Shown here: positions 16,632-25,238 of the stretch, piece by piece
Numbering within the stretch: the stretch's first letter is position 1
Layout of the letters: the number at the start of each line of letters is the position of its first letter
Assembly (NCBI GenBank): GCA_964347975.1
Contig: CAYGAY010000002.1
Coordinates: forward strand, 1 to 64,000
From: Bin87 sp964347975
GTDB lineage: Bacteria; Chloroflexota; Dehalococcoidia; Lucifugimonadales; UBA3495
Length of the DNA stretch: 64,000 nt
Direction: 5' to 3'
Notes under the pieces: model-generated
What the model was told of the DNA's origin: nothing
The model's database searches: none
Seen by the model: only the letters and a program-made list of their open reading frames with translations
Translations under genes and position numbers: made by a program

Positions 16632-18230
16632 TTGAGCGCAACGGCAACCCCGGACGACGGCGCCGAATACGATTACATCATCGTCGGCAGCGGCATTGCC
16701 GGATTGAATGCTGCCCTTCTGGCTGCCGAGCACGGCAGGGCGCTGGTCGTCACCAAAGGCCGCGTGGACGACTGCAACAGCCGCTACGCCCAGGGAGGCA
16801 TCGCCGCCGCCGTCGGTCCCGGCGATTCGGCGACACTGCATCAAAGGGATACTCTCGAGGCCGGCGCCGGCCTGTGCGATCCGGAGGCGGTCGCTGTGCT
16901 GACCGGGCAGGGGCCGGAAAGTATCGCCGACCTGATACGCTGGGGCGTCCCATTCGACACAATTCATGGGAAGATAGCCCTGGGCCGAGAAGGGGCGCAT
17001 AGCGTCCCTCGGATTCTCCACGCCGGCGGAGACGCTACGGGTCAGCATATCGAGAATACATTGGCAGACCGGGTACGTTCTTATCACCGGATCACGGTGG
17101 CAGAGTACACCCACGTAACGCGCGTCTGCGTTGAAGAAGGCGTCGTCACGGGCGTGGAGGCATTGATCGACGGCCCAAGTCCCGGGCAGAACCGCTTGCT
17201 GACGTTTCACAGCCCGGTGGTTGTGATCTGCTCCGGCGGAGCCGGGCAGTTGTACCGGTACACGACCAACCCCAGCGTGGCGACCGGCGACGGAGTTGCG
17301 CTGGCCTACCTGGCCGGGGCGGATGTCATGGATATGGAGTTCTACCAGTTCCACCCGACCGCGCTTTGGCTGGATGATGCGCCCACCTTCCTGCTGTCCG
17401 AAGCGATGCGCGGCGAGGGCGCGGTTCTGCGCAACGCGGCCGGCCATCCATTCATGGCTGATTATCACCCGATGGCCGACCTGGCGCCCCGGGACGCGGT
17501 CTCCCGCGCCATCGCTGCTGAGATGGAAAAAGCCGATGGGCAACCGGCCCTTCTGGATATATCGCACCTTCCGGCGGCGATTGTCGCCAACCGTTTCCCA
17601 ACGATCTATGCCGAATTGCGCCGCTACGGAATAGACATGACTCGAGAACCGATTCCGGTGGCGCCGGCGGCACATTACATGATGGGCGGCGTGAAGATTG
17701 ACACATGGGGCCGCACCAACATCAAAGGACTTTTCGCCTGTGGAGAAGTTGCGTGCGCCGGGGCGCACGGCGCCAACCGTCTAGCCAGTAATTCCCTGCT
17801 GGATACCCTGGTGTTCTCCCGACGCATGGTGGAAGCGGCAGTCGGAAACGCGCCGATATACGATCAATCCCGCCTGGAGACAAGCGAGACCGAATTTCGG
17901 GTGGGCCTGACTGATCGGGCAATGGTGTGCGCCACGGTACCGGAACGAGGGCGGATTAACCTACAGGAATTGATGTGGCGGAACGTGGGGATGGAACGAA
18001 ACGGGACCCGTCTGCTGCTCTCGGCCCGCATACTGAATCTATGGCAGCGGACGATGCCATCGCCCGAAACTCCCGGAGATTACGAGTTGCGCAATATGCT
18101 GGTGGCAGCGCGTTTGATTACTGAGGCCGCCCTGCTGCGCCGGGAGAGTCGGGGAGCGCATTTCCGGTCGGATTTTGCAGAACCGTCTCCGGAGGGACAA
18201 CGGCATATAGTCCTGGGAACGGTTCAGTGA
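16632..18230 (+). CDS. nadB: L-aspartate oxidase
   Basis: 532 residues from the TTG at 16632, which has AGAGGA before it; the frame is open from 16524, but the extra 36 residues are not family-like. IIVGSGIAGLNAALLA binds FAD, and CNSRYAQGGIAAA, EFYQFHPTALW and GEVACAGAHGANRLASNSLLD are NadB/fumarate-reductase signatures. The enzyme oxidises L-aspartate to iminoaspartate, which quinolinate synthase (nadA at 37980) condenses to quinolinate for NAD. nadB and nadA are 20 kb apart here and no nadC is seen. Confidence 0.93.
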   Translation: MSATATPDDGAEYDYIIVGSGIAGLNAALLAAEHGRALVVTKGRVDDCNSRYAQGGIAAAVGPGDSATLHQRDTLEAGAGLCDPEAVAVLTGQGPESIADLIRWGVPFDTIHGKIALGREGAHSVPRILHAGGDATGQHIENTLADRVRSYHRITVAEYTHVTRVCVEEGVVTGVEALIDGPSPGQNRLLTFHSPVVVICSGGAGQLYRYTTNPSVATGDGVALAYLAGADVMDMEFYQFHPTALWLDDAPTFLLSEAMRGEGAVLRNAAGHPFMADYHPMADLAPRDAVSRAIAAEMEKADGQPALLDISHLPAAIVANRFPTIYAELRRYGIDMTREPIPVAPAAHYMMGGVKIDTWGRTNIKGLFACGEVACAGAHGANRLASNSLLDTLVFSRRMVEAAVGNAPIYDQSRLETSETEFRVGLTDRAMVCATVPERGRINLQELMWRNVGMERNGTRLLLSARILNLWQRTMPSPETPGDYELRNMLVAARLITEAALLRRESRGAHFRSDFAEPSPEGQRHIVLGTVQ

Positions 18231-18248
18231 GGGCCGCTGCCGGGCCGT

Positions 18249-19868
18249 TTATTCCTCAGGCTGGTAGATCTCCGTATCAGGATGATACTGATACCACCCG
18301 AACCAAAAACCGGTCCGGCTGGGCAGGCGGGAAAGGCGTTGCGACGGATCAGCTTCGCTAACGAGAGCCTCTTCGGTCACTCGCCATGTGGTACCGTTGG
18401 CATCCACCAGCATGTAAGGCGCCCTGTCATCATCGACGGGAACCGGCAGGTCGAAGATGATGCCCCGGCTTTCGTAGATGCGGCCCGCCCTCGATGTTGG
18501 TGAGGCCACGATGACCACATCCAGGCCGCCCACGATGTCGTTGACCAGCCGGGTTTCCCGCAGGTCGCGCACGCCGTAGGCTTTGGCAGCGTCGCCGACG
18601 GACAGGCCCAGGATAACATCTTTCGGCTCAAAGGCTGGGTCACGCTTCCAGACCGGGAACATCACCTCATCGGACGTGAAGTAGCGGTAGTAGATGGCCC
18701 GCGGATCGTTTTCGGGCACGTAAAACTCGGCCGGATAGACGCCGGTTTCACGAGACAGCACGGTGGTATCGGGATGTTCCGTCAACCACTCCTCCCAAGT
18801 CGTCACCACCGAAGGGAAGAAGGGTTGTCGAATTCCCGAGTCGGCGAGAGGGCCTATGATTGGCTCGCCAATGAACTGGTTCCAAAGGGAGCGCGTCGCC
18901 CGGTCGTACATCACCTTGTTGCTGCGGTAAAGCATTCCAGACGTGCCGAAAGTGGTGGGCTCGCCGTTGACGATTCCGGAATACACGATCCCGGTACCGC
19001 ACAAGGTTCAATATACCAGCGAGACCGGCTCGCCGCCGAGGATGTCGTTGACCAGCTCGTGGGCATTCATCACGCGCAGCGGATAAGCTCGGTGGTCGCC
19101 ATTTATGGATACCCCAAACACCCGGTCATCCGGCCATAGCCAGGTGGCCTGCTCCGCAAGGATGTATGGCGGCTGCTCCAGGGGCGGGATGCCATCCAGC
19201 CGGACGCCGCCCCAGACAACCTCGGTCAAGTCAACACGGGAGCGGGTGATTCCCGGCTCCATTATGGCGCCTATGGCCGGGTCGATTACGGCCAGCGAGT
19301 CCACCTTCCAACGGGGATAGTCGGACGGCGGGGCGTATTCTGCGCTCCGGGGGCCGACCCACTCCCGCCAGCGGCGGCGGTCGAAGTCAAAGGTTTGGCC
19401 GGTGAGAGCGGTGAGGGTTTCCACGCCGCCGCGCGCCGCGTCCAGGCCAAAGAACTTCAGAGCCTCGAGGATGACCGCCACCTGGGATTTGTCATCGTAC
19501 TTTTCGGCGTCGGCCAGGGCGCTCAGGGTGGTTTCCGGCGGATGGCCCAGACCGTGCCAGATGCGGTACATCGCGCGGTTGGAGTCGTAGGGTTGGTCCC
19601 CGGTCTCTATCGTGGGCGGCGCTGCGACGGCGGTTGAATCAAGTGTGGTTGGAGTGACAGCTACCGCCGCGGCGGTCGCCGGCGGCGGTTCGGTCAACGC
19701 CGGCAGATAGGGAGTGGGCCCGGCAGGGCCGGCGCAGGCCAGAGCCGCGGCAAGGACGAGCGACACGGTTGCCCACAGCAGCAACTTCCTGCCCGGATAC
19801 GGCGCCGCAAGCGTAGGGGCAGGTTTGAAACCTGCCCCTACAAATTGTTTGCCGACCAGGGACGGCAT
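18249..19868 (-). CDS. DUF3179 lipoprotein-like protein, apparent selenoprotein with UGA read as selenocysteine
   Basis: A single 539-codon gene read through an in-frame TGA at 19008-19010. Upstream are the DUF3179 elements IPPLEQPPYILAE, GDHRAYPLRVMNAHE and NDILGGEPVSLVY. Downstream are TLCGTGIVYSG, GTSGMLYRSNKVMYDR and SLWNQFIGEPI. The family has YCPLC or YCTLC at this point, so TGA replaces the first Cys of CxxC, giving U-T-L-C. A SECIS-like hairpin follows at the right distance. A hydrophobic N-terminus with a lipobox (LAAALAC) suggests export. The start overlaps the tautomerase stop (TGATG). A hairpin repeat lies between this start and the signal sequence, so the real start may be further in. 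Confidence 0.8.
18972..18998 (-). promoter_or_regulatory. Bacterial SECIS-like stem-loop downstream of the UGA
   Basis: In the mRNA, 13 bases after UGA, CCGGGAU pairs with AUUCCGG (7 bp including one G-U) around the loop CGUGU. Across one A-A mismatch the stem continues by three more pairs. The loop GU falls 22-23 bases after UGA, the spacing of the E. coli fdhF element, and lies within the coding region as bacterial SECIS elements do. Confidence 0.75.
19008..19010 (-). other. Predicted selenocysteine codon (UGA)
   Basis: TGA in the context Val-Tyr-TGA-Thr-Leu-Cys-Gly, exactly at a Cys conserved in DUF3179 proteins. Both flanks are intact and in the same frame. Confidence 0.75.
19813..19841. 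repeat. Hairpin repeat inside the 5' end of the DUF3179 gene
   Basis: Perfect 14-bp arms (GTAGGGGCAGGTTT and complement) around one base, the same type as 14041-14067. Read on the minus strand it codes for VGAGFKPAPT ahead of the signal sequence. It is either a leader interrupted by the repeat or untranslated sequence. Confidence 0.8.
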
Positions 19869-20266
19869 CAGTCGGCCGCCGCCGCGGCATACCACTCGGG
19901 GCCTTCCTGGCCCGGTTCCGGTAGCACGAAACCGCCTTCCATGGTCCAGGAGGCGGGGTTCTCGGTGATGCGGCCACCGATGATGTCGGGCGAGACGTTG
20001 GCGACGTCAGCAAAGGCGCGGGTGAGATCCGCGAGGAGCTGCTGCTTCACTTCCTCCGAGCGGCCGGCTCGGTTGCCGCCGTCCAGATACCAGCCGTTGC
20101 CAAGTTCAGGCGTCTCATTCTGGGGGGTCTCGATGAAGGTCACGGACACGAAGCTGCGGGGCGCTCCGGTGGAGCCGCAGTGGATGTCGGTGAAAGCAAG
20201 GGCGATTTCCTGACGTTGATCGAAGGTCAACGTGTCTTTGGGGATGATGCAGCGGTAGTGGGGCAT
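19868..20266 (-). CDS. Tautomerase superfamily protein, cis-CaaD-like, with N-terminal proline
   Basis: 132 residues. After removal of Met, Pro is residue 1, the catalytic base/acid of this superfamily. His28, Arg65 and Arg68 (GGNRAGRSEEV) follow in the order and spacing of cis-3-chloroacrylate dehalogenase, which uses Pro1, His28, Arg70 and Arg73. An acidic ITENPASWTMEGGF tail could supply the last catalytic residue. AGGAGG precedes the ATG. It overlaps the DUF3179 start and follows a second tautomerase-like gene. Hydratase, dehalogenase or tautomerase activity are all possible; the cis-CaaD-like set of residues is an observation, not proof of dehalogenation. Confidence 0.75.
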   Translation of the reverse strand: MPHYRCIIPKDTLTFDQRQEIALAFTDIHCGSTGAPRSFVSVTFIETPQNETPELGNGWYLDGGNRAGRSEEVKQQLLADLTRAFADVANVSPDIIGGRITENPASWTMEGGFVLPEPGQEGPEWYAAAAAD

Positions 20267-20311
20267 GATTTCCTCCTGGTGGGTTCGGCGCCGGTGAGTT
20301 GTTGCTGGGGA

Positions 20312-20342
20312 GCGAGATTGCCACGCTGCGCGCGCAATGACA
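20312..20342. repeat. Half copy of the GTCATTGCGAG repeat
   Basis: GCGAGATTGCCACGCTGCGC followed by GCGCAATGAC matches one arm of the palindromic elements at 22015-22128 and 40084-40218. It lies in the 80-base gap between the two tautomerase-like genes. Confidence 0.7.
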
Positions 20343-20347
20343 AGCGG

Positions 20348-20671
20348 TTAGCGGCGGTCGCGGGCCGATACCACCAGCTCGTCGGTGGTGCAGCCGGTGT
20401 GGTCCATCCACATATCCTGGATCGCCTGCATCAATTCAACCCTGGTTTCTTGCTGTAAGCCCGGGGGAATCTCGCCCCTCACGGCGGACGTGGTTGAGAT
20501 TTTTCCACCACGGAAGCCAAAGCCGTGGGGAATCTCAATCCAGTTCACCGCCACGTCATCGGGGTTCCCACCCACGAAAGAGGTACTGATACGCGCCAGT
20601 TCCGACGCCAGCCGCGGACGGATTTCGTGGGGGACTATCCCCTCCTGAATGGTGCAGTTGAAGGTAATCAT
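20348..20671 (-). CDS. Tautomerase-superfamily-like protein lacking the N-terminal proline
   Basis: 107 residues with the beta-alpha-beta fold pattern of 4-OT/MIF proteins (NCTIQEGIVPHEIRPRLASE, then VNWIEIPHGFGFRGGK, then ELMQAIQDMWMDHTGC). Residue 2 is Ile, so the catalytic Pro1 is missing; the ATG at 20671 has AAGGAG before it, which fixes the start. It could be a non-catalytic subunit of a hetero-oligomer with the neighbouring Pro1 protein, as in some two-subunit tautomerases such as CaaD. That pairing is inference from adjacency. Confidence 0.6.
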   Translation of the reverse strand: MITFNCTIQEGIVPHEIRPRLASELARISTSFVGGNPDDVAVNWIEIPHGFGFRGGKISTTSAVRGEIPPGLQQETRVELMQAIQDMWMDHTGCTTDELVVSARDRR

Positions 20672-20780
20672 CTCTCCTTCCAAGGGCCGACAGGTTGACG
20701 GCGCGCAGGTTAGCACGACCGGCGTGGTTCCGGCAAACGGGAAATGCCCGGAGGAGCGGGCACGCAGGGTCGCTGCCGGT

Positions 20781-21851
20781 TCAGGCATTCAATATGCGCA
20801 CCACTTCATTACCCACTTGCTGGGTGCTGGCGTTGCCGCCCAGGTCGTCGGTGAGCACGTTGCGCTCATTGAGTACCAGGAGGGCGGCCGCATTCAGGCG
20901 TCGGGCGGCGTCGGCTTCACCAAGGTGTTCCAGCATCATGGCGACGGCAAAGATGGTGGCCAGCGGGTTAGCCAAATTTTTGCCGGCGATGTCGAAAGCG
21001 GCGCCATGCACCGGCTCGAACATGGAAGGGTAAGTCCCATCCGGGTTGATGTTGGCGCTGGGGGCCAGGCCCATGCTCCCCGTCACCACGGCGGCGATGT
21101 CGGAAAGGATGTCGGCGAACAGATTGGACGCCACGATGACGTCAAAATCCTCCGGCCAGCGCACCAAGTCCATTGCAGCCCGGTCCACGAGCAGGGACTC
21201 AGTTTGAACCTGCGGATATTCGGCGGCCACCTGGTCAAAAACTTCGTCCCAGAACACCATGCTGAACGCCTGGGCATTGGACTTGGTTACAGAGGTGACC
21301 TTGTTCTTGCCGCCACGCCGGAGGCTGTGTTCGAACGCCGCGCGGATGATGCGCTCAGTGCCGCGCCGGGTAAAAACGCCGCTCTGGATGACGGTTTCGT
21401 GAGGAGTGCCAGGGTAGAGACGGCCACCCACCGGAGCGTACTCTCCCTCCGTATTCTCCCGGAAAATGACCATGTCCACATCGCCGGCGTTCTTTCCGGC
21501 GATGGGTGAATCCACTCCGGGATATAGCACCGCCGGGCGGACGCAAATGGCCTGGTCAAACGCGCGGCGCATGGGCAGCAACAGGCCCTGCAGGGTGACG
21601 TGATCCGGAATGTTGGGGTCCCCCACCGCGCCGAATAACACAGCGTCGTGAGCCGACAGCTGCTCGAGACCGTCTTCAGGCATCATGCGCCCGGTTTCGC
21701 GATAATAGTCACTTCCCCAAGGGAACTCGGTAGCCCGGAAGGAGAGGCCGTCAGTTTGAGCGGCCACCGCGTCCAGCGCTTTACGTCCTTCGGAGATAAC
21801 CTCCGGCCCGATGCCGTCGCCGGCAATGACGGCCAGGTTGAATTCGGCCAT
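20781..21851 (-). CDS. Beta-decarboxylating dehydrogenase, tartrate/D-malate type
   Basis: 356 residues of the isocitrate/isopropylmalate dehydrogenase family. AVIAGDGIGPEV is the N-terminal strand, FRENTEGEYAPVGGR the substrate loop, SVTKSNAQAFS the catalytic Lys, and NLFADILSDIAAVVTGSMGL the Mg site. The ENTEGEY loop is typical of tartrate and D-malate dehydrogenases (TtuC/DmlA), not LeuB or Icd. NAD is the likely cofactor. The ATG at 21851 has AGGGG before it; a GTG at 21869 is the alternative. It is the first gene of an operon with two tautomerases and the DUF3179 protein. Confidence 0.85.
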   Translation of the reverse strand: MAEFNLAVIAGDGIGPEVISEGRKALDAVAAQTDGLSFRATEFPWGSDYYRETGRMMPEDGLEQLSAHDAVLFGAVGDPNIPDHVTLQGLLLPMRRAFDQAICVRPAVLYPGVDSPIAGKNAGDVDMVIFRENTEGEYAPVGGRLYPGTPHETVIQSGVFTRRGTERIIRAAFEHSLRRGGKNKVTSVTKSNAQAFSMVFWDEVFDQVAAEYPQVQTESLLVDRAAMDLVRWPEDFDVIVASNLFADILSDIAAVVTGSMGLAPSANINPDGTYPSMFEPVHGAAFDIAGKNLANPLATIFAVAMMLEHLGEADAARRLNAAALLVLNERNVLTDDLGGNASTQQVGNEVVRILNA

Positions 21852-22014
21852 GTCTTCGCCCCTTTCCACTGATATTTGATACTGCTGGCAGTCTAGCCGG
21901 GCGATGGCTCAATGTCTATCGGGCGGTTCCCGGCCGACGGTTTGCGGGTCCCGGAAGCCCCGACCTCGACGGCGCGGCGCAGGACCGGGACACTCGCTCA
22001 CGCGTACGCACCTC

Positions 22015-22128
22015 GTCATTGCGAGCGCAGCGTGGCAATCTCGTTAACGCAGCAGGAATGGTCGGGGCGCGGTCGTTGAATACTGGAACGAGATTGCCAC
22101 GAACGCCTGACGGCGTTCTCGCAATGAC
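22015..22128. repeat. MITE/REP-like palindromic element (GTCATTGCGAG type)
   Basis: The left arm GTCATTGCGAG...GGCAATCTCGTT and right arm AACGAGATTGCC...GCAATGAC form a near-perfect inverted repeat around a 41-base centre. The right flank CAAAGTGGGTACG also occurs at the second copy (40084-40218). It has no coding capacity. It fills most of the 430-base gap between the divergent dehydrogenase and the hopanoid operon; apart from the promoter candidate I see nothing else in that gap. Confidence 0.75.
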
Positions 22129-22166
22129 AGATTATCAAAGTGGGTACGGGTGAGGTACACCCGCGC

Positions 22167-22196
22167 TTGACAGCATCGCCGCCATTTGGTTACATT
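22167..22196 (+). promoter_or_regulatory. Candidate sigma-70 promoter of the hopanoid operon
   Basis: A perfect TTGACA, 18 bases, TACATT, about 87 bases before the first ATG. It is the only good candidate in the gap upstream of a 13-gene run with no larger internal gap. Confidence 0.5.
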
Positions 22197-22282
22197 CCGG
22201 CATCGTTGGAATAAACAGCCCCTACCCATATCCTCAGCGCGCCGCGCTCACCCATTATCTCCACGCTCGGCAGGCTACCAAA

Positions 22283-23392
22283 ATGGGCACCATACCAACC
22301 GCTGCTGTAGAGGCTCGACAGTCAAGTCAGCCGGCCGGCGGCGCTGTCCGACCGGATGGGCCCACGCTTCCTGATATGTTTGAGCGGTACCGCGTTCACC
22401 TGGAAAATGCCTTAGCTCAAGCGGTGCCACCATTGGACGGTCACGTCGTCAACACTGTGCTGCGTTACCACCTTGGTTGGTCAGATCGGCACGGAGTCCC
22501 ATCGCCAACCCCCGCGTCCCAGGGCAAAGCGCTACGGCCTACTCTGTGCATGTTCGCCTGCGACGCCTTCCAGGGAGAACCCAGCCACGCGGCGGCCGCC
22601 GCCGCCGCGCTTGAGCTAATTCACAACTTCTCACTGGTACACGACGATATCCAGGACCAGGGTCTGGAGCGACGGCACCAACCTACGGTTTGGGCCGTTT
22701 GGGGAACCGAGAGAGCCTTGGTGGCCGGCGACGCGATGCAAGCGTTGGGAGACCTGACTACGCTGATGGCCGGCGAGCACATTTCTGCCGACACGGCGGT
22801 ACGAGTCTCCAAACTGCTCACCCAAAGTTATCTCGAGATGATCGAAGGGCAGTGCCAAGATTTGCAATTCGAGCAGCGCGCCACCATCGGAGCGGAGGAA
22901 TACCTGGATATGATTGCGCTGAAAACGGGCGCGCTCATCCGCAGCAGCCTGGTGATCGGCGCAACGATTGCCACCGATGATCCGGGTATACTGGCGGGCG
23001 TGGCCCGCTTTGGCACCGCCATAGGGCGTTTGTTCCAGATACGCGATGATTACCTGGGGATCTGGGGAGACGAGGCTGTAACCGGCAAATCCACCGACAG
23101 CGACATCGTACAACGCAAAAAGAGTTACCCAATCGTGTACGCTTTTCAACAGGTTGGAGGAGCGGATCGAGACGAACTCTTGCGTCTTTACGCTCAGGAA
23201 ACGCTGGATGAAACCGACGTTGACCGAGTGATGGAAATATTGGATGACATCGGCGCAGCCCGACAAACCGACGAATTGACCGACCGTACTGCACAAGAGG
23301 GCCGCGATGCCCTGGCCATGCTGGAGTTGCCTCCCTGGGCCACCGAGGACGCAACGAATCTCATTGATTTCATGGCCTACCGCCGCTTCTGA
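22283..23392 (+). CDS. Polyprenyl (farnesyl/geranylgeranyl) diphosphate synthase
   Basis: 369 residues. KALRPTLCMFACDAF begins the fold. VHDDIQDQGLERR holds the first aspartate-rich motif (DDxxD) and FQIRDDYLGIWGDE the second. The enzyme condenses isopentenyl diphosphate units to an allylic product. As first gene of the hopanoid operon it most likely supplies farnesyl diphosphate to hpnD. Small residues ahead of the first motif do not decide chain length. The N-terminal 31 residues are low-complexity, and the ATG at 22376 is an alternative start; neither has a clear binding site. Confidence 0.88.
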   Translation: MGTIPTAAVEARQSSQPAGGAVRPDGPTLPDMFERYRVHLENALAQAVPPLDGHVVNTVLRYHLGWSDRHGVPSPTPASQGKALRPTLCMFACDAFQGEPSHAAAAAAALELIHNFSLVHDDIQDQGLERRHQPTVWAVWGTERALVAGDAMQALGDLTTLMAGEHISADTAVRVSKLLTQSYLEMIEGQCQDLQFEQRATIGAEEYLDMIALKTGALIRSSLVIGATIATDDPGILAGVARFGTAIGRLFQIRDDYLGIWGDEAVTGKSTDSDIVQRKKSYPIVYAFQQVGGADRDELLRLYAQETLDETDVDRVMEILDDIGAARQTDELTDRTAQEGRDALAMLELPPWATEDATNLIDFMAYRRF

Positions 23393-23427
23393 AACGTCCC
23401 GCGTGCCAATGCACGGAGAACGCTCGT

Positions 23428-24504
23428 ATGGCGCAAACGATTAGAGATACTTCCAGCAGCGTCAAACCCGCCAAACGCCCGATGGAGCTCGGCGCGCGGA
23501 TGGGATGGTACATTCTGAAAAACCGGCTGCGAGGCCGCAAACGGTTCCCGTTGGTGACCATGCTGGAGCCGCTGGAGATGTGCAATCTCGCCTGCATCGG
23601 ATGCGGCCGAATTCGAGAGTACCGGGGCGTACTGGACCAGATGATGGCGGTGGACGAAGCGTTGGCAGCCGTACGAAATTCTGGAGCGCCCATCGTGTCC
23701 ATTGCCGGTGGCGAGCCAACGATCCACCCGCAAATAGACGAGATAATCAACACGCTGGTCGAGGAAAAATACTTCGTTTACTGTTGCACCAACGCGCTTC
23801 TGCTGCCCCGAATGCTGGACAAAATTCCGCCGTCCAAATACTTCTGCTGGGTGATCCATATGGACGGCATGGAAGAAAAGCACGACGAATCGGTGGCCCG
23901 GGCCGGCGTATTCAAGAGGGCGGTGGACGGCATCCGCCTAGCCGTTGGGAGGGGTTACCGGGTTTGCACCAACACTACCGTCTTTCGCAACAGCGACGTG
24001 GAAGACCTTCGGGAAATGTTCCGCTACGTCAGCGACCTGGGGGTCGAAGGATCGATGATTTCGCCCGGTTACGACTTTGAGGACGCTCCGGACCAAGATC
24101 TTTTCCTGACTCGCCAGGAATCCCGCAACGTTTTCCGCAACCTGCTGGACCCGACGCGGATGGACGGAATGCGCTTTTACAACAACCCGCTTTACCTCAA
24201 TTTCCTGCGCGGCGAACGCGAGTATCAATGCACCGCCTGGTCAAATCCGACCTACACGGTAATGGGGTGGCGAAAACCCTGTTACCCGTTAGCCGACGAG
24301 CACACTTCCCAACTGGATGACCTGTATGAGCCGGAGTTATGGGAAGAAAAATACGGAGTCGGTCGCGACCCCCGGTGCGGCAACTGCATGATGCATTGCG
24401 GTTTTGAATCCGCCACTATTTTCAACGCTATAGGAAAACCCCGTGAGTGGGTGACATTTATCAAGTCCGGCGCAGCCCACAAAGGGGGCATCAGCGTGGG
24501 CTGA
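23428..24504 (+). CDS. hpnH: Adenosyl-hopene transferase (radical SAM)
   Basis: 358 residues. CNLACIGC (C-x3-C-x2-C) near residue 53 binds the 4Fe-4S cluster with SAM, and SIAGGEPTIHP is the SAM-contact strand. A C-terminal CGNCMMHCGFE adds further Cys. HpnH attaches the 5'-deoxyadenosyl group to hopene to give adenosylhopane, the first step of extended (C35) hopanoid formation. It sits 35 bases after the prenyl synthase and 17 before hpnG, as in known hpn clusters. Confidence 0.93.
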   Translation: MAQTIRDTSSSVKPAKRPMELGARMGWYILKNRLRGRKRFPLVTMLEPLEMCNLACIGCGRIREYRGVLDQMMAVDEALAAVRNSGAPIVSIAGGEPTIHPQIDEIINTLVEEKYFVYCCTNALLLPRMLDKIPPSKYFCWVIHMDGMEEKHDESVARAGVFKRAVDGIRLAVGRGYRVCTNTTVFRNSDVEDLREMFRYVSDLGVEGSMISPGYDFEDAPDQDLFLTRQESRNVFRNLLDPTRMDGMRFYNNPLYLNFLRGEREYQCTAWSNPTYTVMGWRKPCYPLADEHTSQLDDLYEPELWEEKYGVGRDPRCGNCMMHCGFESATIFNAIGKPREWVTFIKSGAAHKGGISVG

Positions 24505-24521
24505 TCCCGTCTGGCCACAAG

Positions 24522-25238
24522 ATGCTTGCCATAGTAGCGCCAATGACCACCGAACTCTCCGGCATACGCCGGGAAGTACGTGATGCTGAAGCTCGCGGCG
24601 CATCGTTACATGTATCAGGGGTTGGCAAGGACAGGGTCACCGCCAGCTTGAACCGGATCATGGACCAGGCTCCAGACGGGGTGATTATGGTCGGCTTCTG
24701 CGGGGCTACCGACCCGGCCCTGAAAACGGGCGATCTACACGTCGCGAACTTATTCCATGCTACCGATGGAGGCAACATCCCGTCGCGCGCAATAGCGGCC
24801 AACGAGAGTTTGACTGCAACCTTGACCGATGCGGCCCATGCCAACGGGCGCCGTATCGTGACTGCCCCATCGGCGACAGTCCCCGCGGTCGCGGGTATCG
24901 TTACCAAGTCGGCAGTTTACGCCTCTTTGGACGCGGCTTCGGTTAACATGGAGGACTACTGGGCCGCCTGTGCCGCGCGCTCGGTTGGCGTTCCTTTCGC
25001 TTCCGTACGCGCGGTCCTTGACACCGCCGACCAAGAGCTTCCTCCCTGGGTCTCTCTCTACGCGAGAAACCCGCGGCGCGCGGCATGGGGCTTGGTCACA
25101 CATCCCGGTCGCGTCCCGACGCTACTGCATCTGCGGCGACAAGCGGAGCTGGCCCGTCGTCAATTGACGCGATGCCTGCTCGCCGCTGTCGAATCTCTGA
25201 CTGCCCATCAATCCTCGCACATGGCAGTGTTCCGATGA
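24522..25238 (+). CDS. hpnG: Hopanoid-associated purine phosphorylase
   Basis: 238 residues with a nucleoside-phosphorylase fold. LAIVAPMTTELSGIRREV opens the domain, VIMVGFCGATDPALKTGDL is the Gly-rich phosphate/base pocket, and SVNMEDYWAACAARSVGVPF carries the ribose-binding Met-Glu. HpnG removes adenine from adenosylhopane to yield phosphoribosyl/ribosylhopane. Its final ATGA overlaps the hpnA start, indicating coupled translation. The chosen start gives a family-like N-terminus; there is little upstream binding-site signal. Confidence 0.88.
   Translation: MLAIVAPMTTELSGIRREVRDAEARGASLHVSGVGKDRVTASLNRIMDQAPDGVIMVGFCGATDPALKTGDLHVANLFHATDGGNIPSRAIAANESLTATLTDAAHANGRRIVTAPSATVPAVAGIVTKSAVYASLDAASVNMEDYWAACAARSVGVPFASVRAVLDTADQELPPWVSLYARNPRRAAWGLVTHPGRVPTLLHLRRQAELARRQLTRCLLAAVESLTAHQSSHMAVFR

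Noticed and set aside
16263..17768. Minus-strand ORF of 501 codons opposite nadB
   Set aside because: Shadow of a high-G+C gene: no motifs and no binding site, while nadB on the other strand has all its signatures.
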